Origin: Gammaproteobacteria bacterium
GTDB lineage: Bacteria > Pseudomonadota > Gammaproteobacteria > UBA6429 > Thiohalophilaceae
DNA: 64,000 nucleotides
Reading direction: 5' to 3'
NCBI GenBank assembly: GCA_016125505.1
Contig: WGLP01000003.1
Location: 751,911 to 815,910 of the forward strand
In this document: positions 1 through 8,544 of the stretch, piece by piece
How the letters are laid out: every line of letters begins with the position of its first letter
How positions within the stretch are numbered: position 1 is the first letter of the stretch
Position numbers and translations under genes: made by a program
Notes under the pieces: generated by a model
The model's database searches: none
What the model saw: only the letters and a program-made list of their open reading frames with translations
What the model was told of the DNA's origin: nothing

Positions 1-804
1 AATGCCTTCTCTTCCATGGTACGCAACGACCCGCAATACGCGGATTCCAGCGGCGCCCAGCAGGCCAGTGGTTTCGGTTTCAATGTGGAAACGGAAACGG
101 TGACGAACAAAGGTTGGTATAGCGAAAGTTCGGTGGAAAAGATTTTGTACGACCTCTACGATAGCAACAATTCACCTGCCGATAGCGATCCTGATCATTT
201 AACCCTGGGTTTCCAGCCGCTGTGGAATGTATTAATCAACGAAGAAAAATCAGGGCCTGTATTTACCAGTATTTATAAATTTATTGCCGCATTAAAAACA
301 CACTACGCGGGTGATGCCACCACCCTCAGCAATATTGATACTTTGATAAACGCTCAAAGCATCCATGTCAATGATGTCTATGGCACTGGGGAAATGAACA
401 ATACTAGTAGTAGTGCAGTATTACCGATTTATAGTGTAATTGACATCTCCACTCCAGCTAACGTCTGTGTAACCAAAGCATTTGCTCGCGGCTATGGATC
501 ATATGATTACAATGTGCTTGGCATGAATCACTATCTACGGTTTACCCCAGCCACCAGCGGAACATATCAATTTACCATCAGCGAAACAGATGCCAGTAAT
601 GCCGGCAACCCCTTGGCAATTTTCACCAACGGCGGTATACAAAATTATCATAACGTTTCGGGTACCAACACTGATGAGATTTTTACGGAAACACTCACCG
701 GCGGGCAGGAATACATGTTTGAAGTTTATGATTACAACATGGTGAATACACCCGCCACTTCGCCAAGCGAGACATGCTATGACGTGAGTGTAGTGAAGCA
801 ATAG
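1..804 (+). CDS. C-terminal part of a secreted hypothetical protein (5' end outside window)
   Basis: The reading frame is open to the left edge of the window, so only the C-terminal 267 residues are seen. An internal motif GWYSESSVEKILYDLYDS lies in the first third. The last 100 residues, with HYLRFTPATSGTYQFTIS, look like a pre-peptidase C-terminal type beta-sandwich, as found at the ends of secreted proteins. Composition is rich in Asn, Ser, Thr and Tyr, which fits an extracellular protein. Any catalytic domain would lie upstream and cannot be judged. It is followed after 31 bases by a lipoprotein gene on the same strand, so the two may be co-transcribed. Function is unknown; the beta-sandwich assignment is inference from pattern. 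Confidence 0.75.
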   Translation, partial: NAFSSMVRNDPQYADSSGAQQASGFGFNVETETVTNKGWYSESSVEKILYDLYDSNNSPADSDPDHLTLGFQPLWNVLINEEKSGPVFTSIYKFIAALKTHYAGDATTLSNIDTLINAQSIHVNDVYGTGEMNNTSSSAVLPIYSVIDISTPANVCVTKAFARGYGSYDYNVLGMNHYLRFTPATSGTYQFTISETDASNAGNPLAIFTNGGIQNYHNVSGTNTDEIFTETLTGGQEYMFEVYDYNMVNTPATSPSETCYDVSVVKQ

Positions 805-835
805 CACAACGATGGCTTACAAAATGGAAATGACA

Positions 836-1399
836 ATGAAACAGTTTCTCCTCAGCTTCGGTTTACTGAGCAGCTCGATCTGGCTGACCGCCTGCCACGA
901 TAAACCGGCACAGACAGCATCTGCGCCAAACACTGAATCCATGCAGCAACTCTCAACTGCCTATCCCGGCAAACCGGAAGCGCCGGTGCGTATCGAGTAT
1001 CAACTGGCTAAAGATATTCAGCCGGGCGTGCCGATCGATATCAGCCTCAGCCTCACCCCGGCGGTGGATACGCAAAGCATGACGCTGCGCTATGCACTCG
1101 AGGGCGCACTGGAGTCCGGCGATCCGCAGACCGAGTTCGCCTTTGGCGCCTTACACGCCGGGGCACAGGTCCAGCAACACATCACCGTGATCCCCCAGGC
1201 GGAAGGCCGTTTTCGCGTGATCGTCAGCGTGCAGATCGACAACCCTACCGGCCACGGCGGCAGCCGCAGCATCAGCATCCCCATCGTGGTCGGGAATCCA
1301 CCTGCGGCCACACTCAAGCCGGAAGGCAAACCGTCCACGGATACCAAGGGTGCGCCCATTATCGAAACCCCGGCGAAAGAAGAGATCATCCGGCACTGA
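836..1399 (+). CDS. putative lipoprotein of unknown function
   Basis: This encodes 187 residues with a lipoprotein signal peptide that begins at MKQFLLSFGLLSSSIWLTAC; LTAC is the lipobox and Cys20 the lipidated residue. An in-frame ATG at 812 would add eight residues before the signal, so 836 was chosen. The mature part is Pro/Ala-rich at first, then a probable beta-sandwich with alternating hydrophobic residues (VRIEYQLAKDIQPGVPIDI and RFRVIVSVQI), and ends in a low-complexity tail. I recognise no family. It follows the partial secreted protein closely on the same strand, so the pair may act together at the cell surface. The envelope location is well supported; the role is unknown. Confidence 0.75.
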   Translation: MKQFLLSFGLLSSSIWLTACHDKPAQTASAPNTESMQQLSTAYPGKPEAPVRIEYQLAKDIQPGVPIDISLSLTPAVDTQSMTLRYALEGALESGDPQTEFAFGALHAGAQVQQHITVIPQAEGRFRVIVSVQIDNPTGHGGSRSISIPIVVGNPPAATLKPEGKPSTDTKGAPIIETPAKEEIIRH

Positions 1400-1451
1400 A
1401 CACGGGCCGCCGGGGTTAAATGTACTGACTAGTACGGTCTATTCAGCCGAC

Positions 1452-1901
1452 TTATTCGAACAGGCTGCGTATGGTTTTCAAGGCAGCAATGGCCGCCTTG
1501 CGTTCCTTCTTCGACAGCCTTCCAAAACGCTGTTTCAGGTAAGCCACCTGGCGCGGGAACTGGGTGGCGAACACTGCCTCGCCTCCGGACGTCAATTTCA
1601 CCACCGTGCTGCGGCGGTCCGTGGCGTGGGGCACCCTCACCACCAGTTTCTTGGCCTCCAGGCGGTCGACGATCCCGGTCAGCGTGCCCTTGGTGATCAC
1701 AGTTCGCTCCCCGATTTCCTTCAAACTCATCCCGCTGGTATGTCCCAGGGCAAAGATCACCGCAGCCTGCGCCGGCGTCAGCGCCATGCCCTGATAGCCC
1801 GCGGCCTCGTATAGAGAAAACGCCTGATAGGCCCGGACGAGCTCATGTATCAAGGTCAAAAAGGCCTCATCACCCGCATTTTCTTTTGTCAGTTCGGACA
1901 T
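1452..1901 (-). CDS. MarR family transcriptional regulator
   Basis: This 149-residue protein has the length and fold order of MarR dimers: an N-terminal dimerisation helix, a winged helix-turn-helix at about residues 45-100, and a C-terminal helix pair. The motif LTPAQAAVIFALG starts the DNA-binding domain, MSLKEIGERTVITKGTLTG is the helix-turn-helix with recognition helix, and DRRSTVVKLTSGG forms the wing. Proteins of this family usually repress their own gene and a neighbouring efflux or stress gene and are released by small aromatic ligands. An AT-rich inverted repeat lies just upstream of its start and could be its operator. The only nearby candidate target is the small membrane protein gene at 2016. 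The ligand is unknown. Confidence 0.88.
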   Translation of the reverse strand: MSELTKENAGDEAFLTLIHELVRAYQAFSLYEAAGYQGMALTPAQAAVIFALGHTSGMSLKEIGERTVITKGTLTGIVDRLEAKKLVVRVPHATDRRSTVVKLTSGGEAVFATQFPRQVAYLKQRFGRLSKKERKAAIAALKTIRSLFE

Positions 1902-1904
1902 ACT

Positions 1905-1947
1905 CTGATTAAATAGTACTAATTAAAATTAATCTAGTTCTAATCAG
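1905..1947. promoter_or_regulatory. candidate operator/promoter region of the MarR-type gene
   Basis: The perfect arms CTGATTA (1905-1911) and TAATCAG (1941-1947) enclose an AT-rich core in which ACTAATTAA and TTAATCTAGT again form an imperfect inverted repeat. It starts four bases upstream of the regulator's start codon, between divergent genes, as expected for a self-regulated MarR operator. Binding is inferred, not shown. Confidence 0.4.
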
Positions 1948-2015
1948 TGCTAAATTCAATGCGATGTTAGCGGCTCGCCGGGCAATCGCTATAATCCAGA
2001 CCAAAGGAGGAGCAG

Positions 2016-2234
2016 ATGTCACGCTACCGTATTGGCGAATCCGCCCAGACCTATACCGACCCGGTCACCGCCCACATGATTGCGGGTATCGCTGTTTTTG
2101 GCGTCATCGCCGGGGTAGGTTTTGTGATCGCCGGCCTGCGCGGCCGGCAACGCTGGATGGTATTTTGGGGTGGCGGACTGGTTTTAAGCAGTCTCGCCTA
2201 TCTTGGCTTTCGCCTGTTCGCAGGCGGGGGATAA
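2016..2234 (+). CDS. small two-helix membrane protein
   Basis: This 72-residue protein has a strong ribosome binding site (AAAGGAGG, 7 bases before the ATG) and a TATAAT hexamer at 1990-1995 that could be its -10 box. Two hydrophobic segments (about residues 20-41 and 48-68) separated by a basic turn with RGRQR indicate a hairpin inner-membrane protein. It is divergent from the MarR gene and its stop abuts the end of the convergent gene at 2235. I do not recognise a family. The gene is credible because of the start signals and clean topology; the function is unknown. Confidence 0.65.
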   Translation: MSRYRIGESAQTYTDPVTAHMIAGIAVFGVIAGVGFVIAGLRGRQRWMVFWGGGLVLSSLAYLGFRLFAGGG

Positions 2235-2621
2235 CTAGAGCTGGATCTTGCCGCCGCCGGGGACACCGCCACCGAAACCACCGCCGCCGGCTTCAGGGAT
2301 CACGATCTGCGAAGCGGCCTGTCGACGCAGCTCTTTGATTTCTTCCATGGTCTGCTCGATCGCCTGTTTGGCGCCCTCACCGAATTTCGCCACCGCCTCA
2401 CTCAGGGAATTCGCCTCAATCTCGAACGCGATGGGTAGCGTGCCCATGGGGGTCATGATCTGGGTCTGGCCGGTATAAACAACCGGGCGCTCAATATCCG
2501 TGGCGCCATCGTCCGTCACCGGCGTCATCACGCGTACCGTCCCCATTTTCCGATCGGTAAAGACTTCTTCCCGGTAGAGTGTGTTGCTGTCCATCTTAAT
2601 GTCGTTGTCTTGTGTACTCAT
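2235..2621 (-). CDS. conserved hypothetical cytoplasmic protein with Gly-rich tail
   Basis: A protein of 128 residues beginning MSTQDNDIKMDSNTLYREE. A longer frame reaching 2720 exists, but its extra residues look like non-coding DNA, so the internal ATG was used. The body has a short beta-rich part (VRVMTPVTDDG, VYTGQTQIMTPMGTLPIAFEIEA), an amphipathic helix (LSEAVAKFGEGAKQAIEQTMEEIKEL would be its span, about residues 72-97), and a glycine-rich C-terminus. There is no signal peptide or membrane segment. It is convergent with the small membrane protein gene with no gap. I do not recognise the family. Confidence 0.6.
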   Translation of the reverse strand: MSTQDNDIKMDSNTLYREEVFTDRKMGTVRVMTPVTDDGATDIERPVVYTGQTQIMTPMGTLPIAFEIEANSLSEAVAKFGEGAKQAIEQTMEEIKELRRQAASQIVIPEAGGGGFGGGVPGGGKIQL

Positions 2622-3023
2622 CTCTGATTCACCTGCTACGCGATTTGAGTGCACGCCGGAGGGCGTACCGGATCGGACGAGTTTCGTGCGTCCGTGGATA
2701 AGACTCATAAATAACAACAAGTTAGGCGTTATCTATAGGCCGCTGAAGACTATAACATACGCCTCGTGGGCGTTGGGTGAAATTATAGCGCTCCCGGACG
2801 CGACTGAATAAAACCCTGCGCAATCCGATAACCTCCGTGTGCGGTGCGGCACACGGCCGGGATCAGGTGAATCCCGCCGGGTTTTTGAATAACATAAGCC
2901 TTTGACTGTGCAGGCATCTTCACAGCTTGCCCTGCCATTACGGGGAAAATAAGCATCAACACGGACCCACGTCCAGGCGCACACATGTGCCGGACTCTTC
3001 ACATTTAGACTAACGGATCAGGT
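2622..3023. other. gene-free leader region upstream of the asparagine synthetase cluster, with hairpins
   Basis: About 400 bases without a credible gene. It contains a perfect 8-bp hairpin, CCGTGTGC (2835-2842) with GCACACGG (2849-2856), followed at once by CGGGAT (2858-2863) pairing with ATCCCG (2871-2876) and a run of five T at 2882-2886. The second hairpin plus T run resembles a weak terminator or attenuator for plus-strand transcription toward asnB. A minus-strand frame at 2733-3002 overlaps it but lacks coding character. No known riboswitch motif was recognised. Confidence 0.4.
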
Positions 3024-4958
3024 ATGTGCGGTATTGCAGGAGTGGTCTGTTTGTCCGCCACGGACAAACCGGACCGGAGTACGCTGGAGGACATGGTCAG
3101 CCTGCTCCATCACCGTGGCCCCGATGGCTACGGCTATTACCAGGATGAGCGCGTCGGTCTGGCCCATGCCCGCCTGAGTATTATCGATCTGGCCGGCGGC
3201 GATCAGCCCATCCATAACGAGACCCGCACCGTCTATACCATTTTCAACGGCGAGATCTTCAATTACATCGAGCTGCGCCGGGACCTCGAACAGCGTGGCC
3301 ATCAGTTTTATACCCACTCCGACACGGAAGTCATCGTGCACCTGTACGAAGAATACGGCGCCGACTTCGTGCAGCACCTCAACGGCCAGTTTGCCATCGC
3401 CGTGTGGGACATCCCCCGGCAACGCCTGCTCCTGGTGCGCGATCGCATCGGCATCGTGCCGCTGTTCTACACCGTGCAACAGGGCAAACTGATCTTCGCC
3501 TCGGAGGTGAAATCCATTTTGCGTGCACTCAAGCAGTCTCCGCGTCTGAACATCGCCGCCCTGGATCAGTTAATGACCTTCTGGGCACCGGTGAGTCCGA
3601 ACACCGTCTTTAAAGACATTTACGAACTCGCGCCGGGCAAGCTGCTCATCGCCGAGGCAGGCGAGACCCGTATCAAGACCTATTGGGAATGGCGCTATCC
3701 GCACAAGGATGCTGTGATCGCCGATGCCGATGTCGACAGTCTTGCGGAGCAACTGCACGATTTACTGGTCGATGCCACGCAACTGCGTCTGCGCGCCGAT
3801 GTCCCGGTGGGCGCCTATCTGTCCGGTGGTCTCGATTCCTCGGTCACCACCGCGATTATTCATAACCACACCAAGGTACCCTTGCGCACCTTTTCCATTG
3901 GCTTTGATGACGCCGAGCTGGACGAAAGCGACTATCAACAACAATTGATCAAACACCTGTCGGCTGATCACTCGCGCATTCAGTGCGGCTACGCCGACAT
4001 CGCCGAACAGTTTTTACAAACCATCTGGCACACCGAAGCGCCCATCCTGCGCACGGCGCCAATCCCCATGGGGATGTTGTCGGGACTGGTTCGACAACAA
4101 CAATACAAGGTAGTGTTGACCGGCGAAGGCTCCGATGAAGTGCTCGGCGGTTATGATCTCTTCAAGGAAGGCAAAATCCGCCAGTTCTGGGCAAAGTTTC
4201 CCGACTCGGAAGTACGGCCCCTGTTGTTGAAAAAGTTATATCCGTACCTGGATATCTCGAAAAAACAGGGCCTGGTCTATCTCAAGAGTTTTTTCGGTAT
4301 CGGCCTGGATCACCCCGAGCTACCGTATTTTTCGCACATGACACGCTGGGCCACCACGGCCAAGTGCAAGGAGTTTTTCAGCGACGATGTCAAGGCGCAA
4401 CTCGCTGCGACTATCGAAGACAGCGTGTGTGAAACCCTGCCTGCGGATATCGGCCAGTGGCACGCCTTTCATCAGGCCCAGTACATCGAGTCCAAATTGC
4501 TGATGTCCGGCTACCTGTTATGTTCGCAAGGCGATCGCATGTTGATGCGCAATTCCGTCGAAGGCCGCTTTCCCTTCCTGGATCACCGGGTCATTGAGTT
4601 TGCCAACCGCCTGCATCCCAAATACAAGATGTTTGGACTCAATGAAAAATACCTACTGAAAAAGGCAATGGCGCGCTATCTGCCGCCGAGTATCGTGCAA
4701 CGTTACAAGCAACCCTATCGGGCGCCGGATATCCCGTCATTCTTTCATGCGAAGACGCCGGCCTATATCGAGGCATTACTGGCGCCGGAGAAGATACAGG
4801 ACTACGGCTATTTTGATCCGGCGCGCGTGGGCCGGCTGGTCGCCAAGATCAAAAACGGCCGCGCCATCGGCTACAAGGACAACATGGCCTTTGTCGGCAT
4901 CCTGTCGACGCAGGCCTGGCATCATTTATTTATCGAGAACTTTCACCAGCACACATAG
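3024..4958 (+). CDS. asnB: asparagine synthetase, glutamine-hydrolysing (AsnB family)
   Basis: At 644 residues this is a full-length class II amidotransferase. Cys2 after the initiator Met is the glutaminase nucleophile; RGPDGYGYY (31-39), LAHARLSIIDLAGGDQPI (about 46-63) and FNGEIFNY (74-81) line the glutamine site. The synthetase domain has the PP-loop SGGLDSS (267-273) for ATP, followed by TGEGSDEVLGGY. It moves ammonia from glutamine onto an adenylated carboxylate, normally aspartate. It is the first gene of a tight cluster with an acyl-AMP ligase five bases downstream, a setting typical of AsnB paralogues that work in polysaccharide or secondary metabolite synthesis. Whether it serves asparagine supply or amidation of a cluster product cannot be told from sequence. 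Confidence 0.93.
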   Translation: MCGIAGVVCLSATDKPDRSTLEDMVSLLHHRGPDGYGYYQDERVGLAHARLSIIDLAGGDQPIHNETRTVYTIFNGEIFNYIELRRDLEQRGHQFYTHSDTEVIVHLYEEYGADFVQHLNGQFAIAVWDIPRQRLLLVRDRIGIVPLFYTVQQGKLIFASEVKSILRALKQSPRLNIAALDQLMTFWAPVSPNTVFKDIYELAPGKLLIAEAGETRIKTYWEWRYPHKDAVIADADVDSLAEQLHDLLVDATQLRLRADVPVGAYLSGGLDSSVTTAIIHNHTKVPLRTFSIGFDDAELDESDYQQQLIKHLSADHSRIQCGYADIAEQFLQTIWHTEAPILRTAPIPMGMLSGLVRQQQYKVVLTGEGSDEVLGGYDLFKEGKIRQFWAKFPDSEVRPLLLKKLYPYLDISKKQGLVYLKSFFGIGLDHPELPYFSHMTRWATTAKCKEFFSDDVKAQLAATIEDSVCETLPADIGQWHAFHQAQYIESKLLMSGYLLCSQGDRMLMRNSVEGRFPFLDHRVIEFANRLHPKYKMFGLNEKYLLKKAMARYLPPSIVQRYKQPYRAPDIPSFFHAKTPAYIEALLAPEKIQDYGYFDPARVGRLVAKIKNGRAIGYKDNMAFVGILSTQAWHHLFIENFHQHT

Positions 4959-4963
4959 GCATT

Positions 4964-6544
4964 ATGCATACACCCAAACGTTTTCTCGCCGACAGCCTGA
5001 TCACCTCCGGGACGCAGTATCCGGAGAAAATCGCCGTGGTCGTGGAAGGCCAGCCTTACAGCTACGCGTCCTTGCTTGATCAGGCTCGACGTCTGGCCAA
5101 TGCGCTGCTCGCCCGTGGCCTGCAACGCGGCGATCGCGTGGCTATCTACATGGACAACACCTGGCCCTGCATCGTCAGCGTGTATGCCGTTACCCTGGCC
5201 GGTGGCGCCTTTCTCGTGATCAATCCGCAGACCAAGGCGGATAAACTCGCTTACATTCTCAATGACAGCGAGGCGGGTATCCTGTTGACGGACCTGCATC
5301 TGAAAAATGTCATCACGGAAGCCGCGCCGGAATGTAACACGCTGCAACGCCTTATCTGCAGTGGTAAGGAAAACACCCTCGCGCAGGACCTTGCGACACT
5401 CACGCAGCCGGTGGAATTTTTCGATGAGGTCATCGCCAGCAGTGAAGCATTGACGGTACCTGCACATATCACACCGGTGGATCTGGCGGCGCTGGTGTAT
5501 ACCTCCGGCAGCACCGGCAACCCCAAGGGCGTCATGCATACTCACCTGTCCATGACCTTCGCCCTGCACAGCCTGATCGAATACCTGCGCCTCAATCACG
5601 ATCATGTCTTACTCAACATGCTGCCCTTTGCCTTTGATTACGGGCTGTATCAGTTACTCATGGCGGTCGAACTGGGCGCCACCCTGGTACTGGAACGCTC
5701 TTTCACCTATCCGGCACAGATCTTCAAACGCATGCAGGAATATCAGGTAAGTGTGTTTCCCGGCGTGCCCACGATCTTTTCCATGCTGCTGGCCGCGCAC
5801 GCACGCGCGCCGCTGTCGTTTCCCTCCGTCCAGCGGGTGACCAACACCGCCGCCGCCCTGCCTGCGGACTATGTGCCGCGGCTGAAGGAGATCTTTCCCA
5901 ATGCACTTATATATAAGATGTACGGCCTCACCGAATGCAAGCGCGTGTGTTATCTCGAACCGGAGCTGGTGGACACCCACGCAAGTTCCGTGGGCAAGGC
6001 CATTCCCGGTACCGAGGTATTCCTGCTGGATGCGGAAGGCCAGGCCGTGCCGCCGGGCGAGCGCGGCATCCTCCACGTGCGCGGCCCGCACATCATGCTG
6101 GGGTACTGGAAACAGCCGGAACTCAGCGCGCACATGCTGAAACCGGGACGCCTGCCGCACGAACGGGTCTTGTGTACCCACGACTGGTTTCACATGGACA
6201 AGGACGGTTTCCTGTATTTCGTCGGGCGCAGCGACGACATCATCAAGACCCGCGGCGAAAAGGTCAGCCCCATCGAGGTGGAAAATGTCCTGCACAGTAT
6301 CGACGGCGTGCTCGAGGCCGCCGTCATCGGCCAACCTGACGAGTTGCTGGGAGAAAAGATTTGCGCCTTTGTCACCCTGGCGCCGAACAGCAAATTGACC
6401 GATAAAGAGATCCGTAAGATCTGCTTGAGTCGTCTGGAGAATTTCATGGCGCCGCAGGAGGTCACCGTGCTGGACAGTCTGCCCAAGACCGCCACCGGCA
6501 AGGTTTCAAAAAAACTGTTAAAAGAACAATATCAACGCCCATGA
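4964..6544 (+). CDS. acyl-CoA synthetase / AMP-dependent acid ligase
   Basis: This is a 526-residue ANL-superfamily adenylating enzyme. The P-loop YTSGSTGNPKG is at 179-189, the core A5-type motif MYGLTE near 320, the A7/A8 motifs DWFHMDKDGFLYFVGRSDD and IIKTRGEKVSP near 410-435, and the C-terminal catalytic lysine in TATGKVSKK near 515. It activates a carboxylic acid as acyl-AMP and then usually forms a thioester. Length and motifs are complete, so it should be active. It starts 5 bases after asnB and its stop overlaps the next start (ATGA), so it is translationally coupled. No acyl carrier protein gene is seen beside it, which leaves CoA or a carrier elsewhere as the acceptor. The substrate is unknown. 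Confidence 0.9.
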   Translation: MHTPKRFLADSLITSGTQYPEKIAVVVEGQPYSYASLLDQARRLANALLARGLQRGDRVAIYMDNTWPCIVSVYAVTLAGGAFLVINPQTKADKLAYILNDSEAGILLTDLHLKNVITEAAPECNTLQRLICSGKENTLAQDLATLTQPVEFFDEVIASSEALTVPAHITPVDLAALVYTSGSTGNPKGVMHTHLSMTFALHSLIEYLRLNHDHVLLNMLPFAFDYGLYQLLMAVELGATLVLERSFTYPAQIFKRMQEYQVSVFPGVPTIFSMLLAAHARAPLSFPSVQRVTNTAAALPADYVPRLKEIFPNALIYKMYGLTECKRVCYLEPELVDTHASSVGKAIPGTEVFLLDAEGQAVPPGERGILHVRGPHIMLGYWKQPELSAHMLKPGRLPHERVLCTHDWFHMDKDGFLYFVGRSDDIIKTRGEKVSPIEVENVLHSIDGVLEAAVIGQPDELLGEKICAFVTLAPNSKLTDKEIRKICLSRLENFMAPQEVTVLDSLPKTATGKVSKKLLKEQYQRP

Positions 6545-7437
6545 CCCAACCCGACCTGTACACAACATATCTCGCCCGGCTCGAAACGGAGTTGAAGCTG
6601 CTGCCGGACAAGCCGGAAGAGACACCGCGCTCCACCTTGAATGCGCTGTGGCACCTTGCCGCCGGCACCCAGTACTCGGTGGACAAGGCAGACAGCACAC
6701 CCCTGCCGGAGCTCGATAGCAATGGTGTCGATAAACTAGAAGCTTTACTGACACAGCGTCTCACGGGCATGCCACTGGCTCACCTCACCGAGCGCCAGCA
6801 ATTCATGCAACTGGAAATGATTGCCGGTCCCGGTGCATTGGTGCCACGCAAGGAAACCGAACTGCTCGCCGGCATTGCCCTGGAGTTATTGGAGGGCGTG
6901 TTACAGCAACAACCCGATGCCACGGTCATCGACGTCTGCACCGGTGCCGGTAACATCGCGTTATGTCTTGCCCATTATCATCCAGCGGCAAAGGTGTATG
7001 CCGCCGATCTCTCGGAAGACGCCGTGGCACTGGCCAATCGCAATCGTGCGCATCTGCAACTGGAATCCCGCGTGCAGTTTCAGGCCGGCGACCTGCTGGC
7101 ACCCTTTGCCAATGAAGGCTTTTTTGGCAAGGTGGACCTGCTGACCTGCAATCCACCTTACATCTCCTCAGGCAAGCTGGATAAGATGCCGGGCGAGATC
7201 GCGCAACACGAACCACAACTGGCGTTTGACGGCGGACCTTTCGGCCTCAACATCGTCGGCCGCTTATTAAAGGAAGCGCCGCAATATCTGAAGCCGGGTG
7301 CCTGGGTCGCGTTCGAGGTCGGACTGGGGCAGGGCGAGCCACTGCAAAAACGCTTGAGCCGTAACCCCGATTACAAGGACATGAAGGTACTGCACGATGC
7401 GGAGGGGCATATCCGCGTGCTTGCCTTACAGGTCTGA
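6541..7437 (+). CDS. SAM-dependent methyltransferase of the PrmC/HemK type
   Basis: The protein of 298 residues has a helical N-terminal region and a Rossmann-type catalytic domain. The SAM-binding motif VIDVCTGAGNIAL is at about 129-141, the acidic motif II at VYAADLSEDAV, and the catalytic NPPY at about 204-207. NPPY is typical of enzymes that methylate a planar amide or amine nitrogen, such as the glutamine of release factors (PrmC). The N-terminal part and cluster setting differ from ordinary prmC, which sits next to prfA, so this is probably a paralogue that modifies a cluster product or protein. Its ATG overlaps the stop of the ligase gene by four bases. The target is inference only. 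Confidence 0.85.
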   Translation: MTQPDLYTTYLARLETELKLLPDKPEETPRSTLNALWHLAAGTQYSVDKADSTPLPELDSNGVDKLEALLTQRLTGMPLAHLTERQQFMQLEMIAGPGALVPRKETELLAGIALELLEGVLQQQPDATVIDVCTGAGNIALCLAHYHPAAKVYAADLSEDAVALANRNRAHLQLESRVQFQAGDLLAPFANEGFFGKVDLLTCNPPYISSGKLDKMPGEIAQHEPQLAFDGGPFGLNIVGRLLKEAPQYLKPGAWVAFEVGLGQGEPLQKRLSRNPDYKDMKVLHDAEGHIRVLALQV

Positions 7438-7472
7438 TTTATTTTTCTCGCCAGCAATGGAGCCAAATACAC

Positions 7473-8444
7473 ATGGATAAAAACGTACTCGTCCTGGATG
7501 AAGCCGCCGAGGTCGACAAGATCAGTCGCCGCATTCGCGAACTGTTACAAAAAGATCTGAAAAAGCGCGGACTGGTGGTGGCCATCTCCGGCGGTGTGGA
7601 CAGTGCCGTGTCCGCCGCACTTGCGGTCCAGGCCGTCGGTGTCGGCAAGGTCTTCAGCCTGTTGCTCCCCGAACACGATTCCTCTTCGCAAAGCGTCAGT
7701 CTGGGCGAGCAGGTCGCGCAACAACTGGGTATCGAATATCAGATACAACACATCGGCCCGACTCTCGAAGCCATCGGTTGCTACGAATGGCGCGATGCCG
7801 CAATCAAATCCATCTTTCCCGATTACACCAGCGAATGGAAAAACAAGATCGTGATTGCCGGTGGCGATGCAGGCAAGATCAATTATTTTCAACTGGTGGT
7901 GCAAACGCCTGACGGCGAGGTCATGCAACAGCGTATGGACTTGAAGGAATATCTGCAGATCGTCGCCGCGACCAATTACAAACAACGCATCCGCAAGACC
8001 GTCGAATATTTTCATGCGGACCGGCTCAACTATGCCGTGATCGGCACGCCCAACCGTCTCGAATATGACCAGGGCTTTTTCGTCAAAAACGGTGATGGCT
8101 CCGCCGATCTGAAACCCATCGCGCATCTGTACAAAACCCAGGTCTACCAGCTGGCGCGTTATCTGAAATTGCCCGCGGCCGTGTGCAATGCACTGCCGAC
8201 CACCGACACCTACAGCATGGCGCAGGGTCAGGACGAATTTTATTTTGCCTTGCCCTATCATCAGATGGACCTGGCCTTGTGGGCCTTCAACCACGAGGTA
8301 CCCGCCGCCAGGCTGGCACCGCTGCTGGGTATCAGTGAAGACCGTGCCAACTTCATCTATAAGGACATCCAGGCCAAACGCCGCACTACCCGCTACCTGC
8401 ATGCCAAACCGTTTTTGATCGAACCTGTGCCGGAAATCAGCTGA
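7473..8444 (+). CDS. NAD synthetase-like PP-loop amidotransferase (NadE family)
   Basis: This 323-residue protein has the N-type ATP pyrophosphatase loop SGGVDS at 39-44 and the NadE signature GTPNRLEYDQGFFVKNGDG followed by LKPIAHLYKTQVYQLA. These match the ammonia-dependent NAD synthetase that converts deamido-NAD and ATP to NAD. Compared with short bacterial NadE it has an insertion of about 60 residues between the ATP loop and the GTxNRxE motif. No glutaminase domain is fused. Its place after asnB, an acyl ligase and a methyltransferase suggests that it may adenylate and amidate a different carboxylate. An ordinary NAD role remains possible, depending on whether the genome has another nadE. 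Confidence 0.82.
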   Translation: MDKNVLVLDEAAEVDKISRRIRELLQKDLKKRGLVVAISGGVDSAVSAALAVQAVGVGKVFSLLLPEHDSSSQSVSLGEQVAQQLGIEYQIQHIGPTLEAIGCYEWRDAAIKSIFPDYTSEWKNKIVIAGGDAGKINYFQLVVQTPDGEVMQQRMDLKEYLQIVAATNYKQRIRKTVEYFHADRLNYAVIGTPNRLEYDQGFFVKNGDGSADLKPIAHLYKTQVYQLARYLKLPAAVCNALPTTDTYSMAQGQDEFYFALPYHQMDLALWAFNHEVPAARLAPLLGISEDRANFIYKDIQAKRRTTRYLHAKPFLIEPVPEIS

Positions 8445-8544
8445 GCGGGCTTTGCATCCGTGTCCTAACGACTACACTGTAGAGAACAAGATGCAATGAA
8501 TCTCCGTTGACGTTGTCCACCCTAAAGAAGGAGGTGACGGCGGC

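Noticed and set aside
2733..3002. Minus-strand frame upstream of asnB
   Set aside because: Its composition does not look coding, with no ribosome binding site and no motif.
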